A DNA stretch of 64,000 nt from Lateolabrax maculatus (taxonomy: Eukaryota; Chordata; Actinopteri; Acropomatiformes; Lateolabracidae), in NCBI GenBank assembly GCA_031216445.1, contig CM062217.1, positions 24,917,001 to 24,981,000 on the forward strand. Reading direction: 5' to 3'. A model generated the notes under the pieces. That model made no database searches and was not told the DNA's origin. It worked only from the letters and a program-made list of their open reading frames with translations. Shown here piece by piece: positions 60,301 to 64,000 of the stretch. The position numbers and the translations under genes are program-made. Numbering within the stretch: the stretch's first letter is position 1; the number at the start of each line of letters is the position of its first letter.

Positions 60301-63300
60301 CAAAAAAGGTAAAGTGTTTTATCAGAATCCATTAGTTTTGGTCAGGTCGATTTGATGGACATGTTTAGAAGTTCAGAGGGTAATTCTTTCGAGTGTTTGA
60401 CACATGCAATGTTATGCGCAATTGCTTTGCAATCTGCTAGCAAATTTTAACAGTTGCTTCATAAAGAAACAAACAAAATGGGTGTGTGGAGTTTATAATA
60501 ATTAACTATATAATCTCTCATCCTTGTTGTCTGTCTGAGAGGGATGCTTCTAGAGACAAAGGTTTGTACCCCGGTGGGGCCAGTAATGTTGACATGGTTC
60601 TTTGACAAAAGGGCAAATTATGTTGACCTGATTCATATTTATCATTTTGTAGTGATTCATTTTTTAAAATTAGTTCTCTATGTAGAACGTATGTACATCT
60701 ATGTATAGCGAAAAGTGTTATATATTGTGAGTCCCTGAGCGTTATTACATAGCTCTCCCTTCTATCCACATCTTCGCTCCACAGGCTGATGTCATGTGTC
60801 GGGTCAATGCATCAGCTCTCACTCAGCTGAAAGATCAATTATGGTTCGAACAATCCTGTTTGCACTCTGTGTTCTGATGATGTGGCTCTAGTCTGTATGG
60901 ATGTGCTCGGGTGTATTTATAGCTCAACAAATCGATCCAGACTCATATTTATGTCCTCCTCAGGAATTATTTGGATTTGGTTTTTTGAGCATCCCAGAAT
61001 GTGTCTTTTGATGTGGCTGACTGTTGAGCCTCTTTTGTTTTGACTTTTTTGTAAACAAGACTCTCTGCTCACTCTTAGCAGTGTGATATTGTTTGGCCCA
61101 TGATAAATATTTACACTGATTTTACCAGTGATGAAACAGCTTTGTCCCAGTAATGTAAGAGAGTCCTCAATGCCAGCAAAGTGGAGTTTGATGCAGAGTT
61201 ACAAAGGACGCGTGTTTTGTGGGTTATCTAGAAGTCAACCTTTTCTACTGATGAATGATTGATTACATGACGTCAAACAGAGATTTAAACTGGACTTTCA
61301 GGGTAGTTGGGGAGTACAGTTTATACTTAAACCGTACACATTCCCTGGACAATATTTTGCACATTCCTCACAGTTTTAGTTTTATTCATTTATTCATTAT
61401 CATCTACAAAAGGTATATTGCACATATTTAGTAATATTTTTTTCAAATTCTGTACTGTTAATTATACTTACTACTACTTAGCACTAGTACTCTAGTACTT
61501 TAAATTACTATATTTATGCATACCCTTGGACTACTTGTCTTGTCTGTACTTGTCTGTACTTGTTACGCAACACAGCAAATTCCTTGTATGTGAAAACCTA
61601 CTTGGCAATAAACCCAATTCCGATTCCGATTACACTAACACAGCTGCTGCAGTCCTCTGTTCAGAGCAGGGGCCAGATGTCTATAGTAATAGTGCATTCA
61701 CCATTTCCCAGTAATTAATTGGTATTCATAAAGATAGAACTTACAGTGAACACATAAGTTAAACCAGTCATACACAGTTTTCTTGATTCAGCCGATGTTT
61801 GATATAATATGCCAATCAAAGAAGCTTAATTGTTTTTGTGTCCACAATAATGTTATTCTATTAATTTACATTGGAGGCATCTGTGTATGATCTTTTCATT
61901 TTATCCCCAGTGTTGCCAGCTTAAAGATGTGGTGACTTTTAAGCCTCCTTTAGCAACAGGTGTCACTAATAACACCCAGTCAGCCCTTTATGACTGTATT
62001 TTGTGATAAAATAAGGTTTCTGCCTGGCAAAGAGCCACTGGAGCATGGTTCATATACTTTTCCCTTAACGCTTTTACTGGATCTATTTTTAAGTAGCGAG
62101 CCAGTGCCAAATAATTGACTCCTCCTTTATCTTATTAGAAAACATGCAATAATAGAAGTTAAAGAGAAAGATATGGCTGCAAAGATGGAAAAAGCAAGAC
62201 TAATCAAATTTCACCTCTGAATCCATATTCTGTATCCCGAATTAACAATAGACCACGTATTGTCTTCATTTTATTATTTTTTTTGCAGATTTTCTTTCTG
62301 TAAATAGAGTCTAGAAATGTATAAGCACAACACAAAGTAGTGTTGGCACATAGTGTTGCATCATTTGACGGTCATAGCACATCGGATATGTCGTACAGAC
62401 AGAAGACACAGTCAGGCTGACTGCCAGGTGCTTAGCATAGGATACACCAAGACCAAAGTATCTTCAATCATACTGTGCTCCACCTGCAGAAGATGTAGGG
62501 AAGGGCGAGAAGGCTGTGGAATTTGAAATGAAGACTTTGTAGTGAATGGATTTAATCTGTTTCTTGCAGGGAGTACTTTGATTGAGGTGGGGGAATACGA
62601 GAGAAGATTAGGAGCAGCAGAGAGGGAGTTCCTCCAGACATCAGCCATCAGTTTTCTTACCCCTCTCAGAAACTTTCTGGAAGGAGACTGGAGGACCATT
62701 TCAGTGAGTCTGAAACACCACATTCATTCTAGTACTTTCTACCGGTAGTAGAGACTTTTCACCATAGTCATTCTACTAGTTCAGTAGCATTTTCAGGGTG
62801 AATGTTGAAATGATTAGGATAATTAATGGGAATCACCATAAAGGTTTTTTTCCCACCATGTATCTTTGGAAACGTTGGGATTTCCATTCTATACAATAAG
62901 TAGAATAAAGTTCAGTGTGTCTGAGCAATGCTTGGTTGCACAATATGAATTGGATAAACACCAGACAGGCTGCCAAAACAAGAAGCTGGATTTATATTTC
63001 CACGTTAATGGGCTGTGGTGTAGCCACAGAGCCTGTAGCCGACGTGTGCCATCAAATATGTCACCACATACCAGAGCTGCAGTGGCTACGGTAAGCCTGC
63101 TGGAATCGCACCACTCCAAACTGACTGTTGCGGTTGCTCACAGCTCAGCTGCTCCCCGATTGTGTCATTATGTGCACTTCAGAAAGAACGGCGCCTCCTA
63201 GAAAACCTTCGCCTGGACCTGGACGCCTGTAAAACCCGTCTGAAGAAGGCCAAGTTAGCTGAAGCTAAGTCTGCGGTGAGTGCAAACCAACAGCTCTACA

Positions 63301-63411
63301 CCCACACTCCTTATGATAATCTTTCTAATGTAATTGAACGTTTGGTGGGGCTGGCTCACTAACCATGACTAACTGTCTGTATATTCATAACCTTTGCAGT
63401 GCGAGGGTGAA
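53673..63411 (+). CDS. sh3glb2: Endophilin-B2 (SH3GLB2), 5' part; continues beyond the window
   Basis: Six coding exons are visible: 53673-53735, 54405-54546, 59722-59850, 62570-62703, 63183-63275 and a 12-nt microexon at 63400-63411, together 191 codons in phase. Endophilin B proteins bind and curve membranes with an N-BAR domain and recruit partners by a C-terminal SH3 domain, acting in endosomal and autophagic trafficking. The visible part is the amphipathic N-terminal helix (MDFNVKKLASGAGLFFTRAV) and the first half of the N-BAR domain (FTEEKLGQAEKTELDAHFEN, SFLTPLRNFLEGDW, LRLDLDACKTRLKKAK). FFTRAVQ, HFENL, NGELL and EGDW match SH3GLB2 better than SH3GLB1. The SH3 domain must lie to the right. 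The gene starts about 1 kb from dph7 in divergent orientation. Exon 2 is directly preceded by a 100-nt GT-rich repeat. Confidence 0.93.
54296..54395 (+). repeat. sh3glb2: GT-rich microsatellite at the sh3glb2 exon 2 acceptor
   Basis: About 100 nt of GT repeats with scattered GC steps end only 9 nt before exon 2 (linker TTCTGCCTCAG). The repeat therefore forms most of the branch-point and pyrimidine-tract region. See findings. Confidence 0.85.
55197..55566. mobile_element. MITE with 24-bp terminal inverted repeats
   Basis: The left end (55197-55220, starting TTTAAAGACACCGTGTGG) and right end (55543-55566, ending CAGGGTGCCTTTAAA) are inverted repeats matching at 22 of 24 positions. They enclose about 320 bp without coding potential, including several ATGCACATGC words. 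I recall AAACTCCACAGGGTGCCTTTAA as a very common motif in fish genomes. It lies in sh3glb2 intron 2. Confidence 0.75.
57147..57320. repeat. TATG and TA microsatellite cluster with a 76-bp perfect palindrome
   Basis: TATG repeats at about 57179-57209 are followed by (TA)29 at 57247-57304. The TA tract is flanked by GTGTGTGTC (57238-57246) and GACACACAC (57305-57313), which makes 57238-57313 an exact palindrome. It lies in sh3glb2 intron 2. Confidence 0.85.
58213..58226 (+). promoter_or_regulatory. CTCF-like motif
   Basis: CCACTAGGGGGCAG fits the vertebrate CTCF core (CCASYAGRKGGCR). It stands alone in sh3glb2 intron 2. Such words are also carried by some dispersed vertebrate repeats, so binding is only a hypothesis. 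Confidence 0.4.
61340..61635 (+). mobile_element. L2-type LINE 3' end
   Basis: AGCAAATTCCTTGTATGTG, then GGCAATAAACCCAATTCCGA at about 61577-61632 are the plus-strand version of the tail seen inverted at 3957. Only the 3' UTR survives: no reverse-transcriptase frame is left. It lies in sh3glb2 intron 3. Confidence 0.65.
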
Positions 63412-64000
63412 GTGAGTATTAAAGACATTTTTAAAGACTTTCAGTATGATGCACACGTTGAGTTGTTTTTCCTGTCTCATGTGCTTTGAATTAATTTTCT
63501 GTGCCATTCAGTTATTGGTGGCAAGAGACTATTAATCATTGATATTAAAACATTTTAAAAAAGCAATGCAATGGACTGAAAAATCAACTTTGACTTGAAG
63601 TTTACTTTTGAAACTTGTAGCATATTAAACAGTATGATAGAAAATGAACACCAGCAATTGACTGAATTCAGCTAAATATTGGGCTCATCTGGCAAAAAAC
63701 TGTTGAAAGCATAAATATCTTAAATTCTGGATGGATGAACCCTTTGCTGAAGGGAAGTGAAGTGTTATTTGCTCAGATCTGTGTATTCAAAGCAGGCCAT
63801 CTTAATTTGTTTGTGATAATTTACTCATGAATGACTTTGTTTGAAAAATGAAGATATCTATTAATCATCCACTTCATGCTGATATTTGCTACAAGCTAAA
63901 AAGATTTACTTTCTTTTCTCTGAATGGAGGTTAAAGTACAGTATCAGTGATTGAGATTTAGATTATAAATTAGCAATAATTCACTAACAGTCTCTAAAAC
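63412..64000 (+). other. sh3glb2: sh3glb2 intron running off the right edge
   Basis: After the donor GTGAGT at 63412 there is no further exon in the window. The sequence is AT-rich with no recognised element. The remaining exons (rest of the N-BAR domain, SH3 domain) should follow. Confidence 0.6.

Noticed and set aside
1..64000. CRISPR arrays, operons, phage or insertion-sequence genes, restriction or toxin systems
   Set aside because: None seen. Regular spacer repeats are absent and all firm genes are spliced vertebrate genes.

Overview
The window looks like teleost (ray-finned, probably percomorph) nuclear DNA. Genes are split by GT-AG introns, mostly from under 100 bp to a few kb. The coding exons translate to vertebrate-type proteins, and the spaces hold fish-type LINE tails, MITE-like elements and long GT/CA microsatellites. 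There are no prokaryotic operons, CRISPR arrays or phage genes. Gene names come from recognising protein sequences from memory; no database search was possible. All exon junctions given were worked out by hand, with reading phase checked across each intron. Layout: (1) 1-2070 holds the last exon of an unrecognised plus-strand gene, downstream of an internally deleted LINE. (2) 2560-19640, plus strand, is araf, a RAF serine/threonine kinase of 609 aa in 15 coding exons, with a non-coding first exon and probably a 5 kb 3' UTR. (3) 24790-19800, minus strand, is a leukocyte-type tetraspanin (cd53-like, 230 aa) that converges on araf. (4) 44614-28298, minus strand, is pnpla7, a patatin/NTE-type lysophospholipase of 1324 aa in 34 coding exons. 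(5) 46140-47275, plus strand, is mrpl41. (6) 53000-48290, minus strand, is dph7, a WD40 diphthamide-pathway protein of 442 aa in 9 coding exons. (7) 53673 to beyond the right edge, plus strand, is the 5' part of sh3glb2 (endophilin-B2; 191 codons visible). The order pnpla7 - mrpl41 - dph7 matches the human 9q34.3 order as I remember it, which supports calling the phospholipase PNPLA7 rather than PNPLA6. The genes do not form one pathway. They are a MAP-kinase kinase kinase, an immune-cell membrane organiser, an ER/lipid-droplet phospholipase, a mitoribosome subunit, a translation-factor modification enzyme and a membrane-curvature protein. The layout alternates head-to-head pairs (pnpla7/mrpl41 and dph7/sh3glb2, each sharing about 1-2 kb of promoter DNA) with tail-to-tail pairs (araf/tetraspanin and mrpl41/dph7). 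I found no convincing new multi-gene system. The best leads are small: a GC-AG intron in pnpla7, short upstream ORFs in araf and dph7, GT/CA microsatellites against splice sites in the tetraspanin and sh3glb2, a 12-nt microexon in sh3glb2, three perfect palindromes or hairpins, two MITEs, and PU.1-, CTCF- and CLEAR-like motifs at sensible places.
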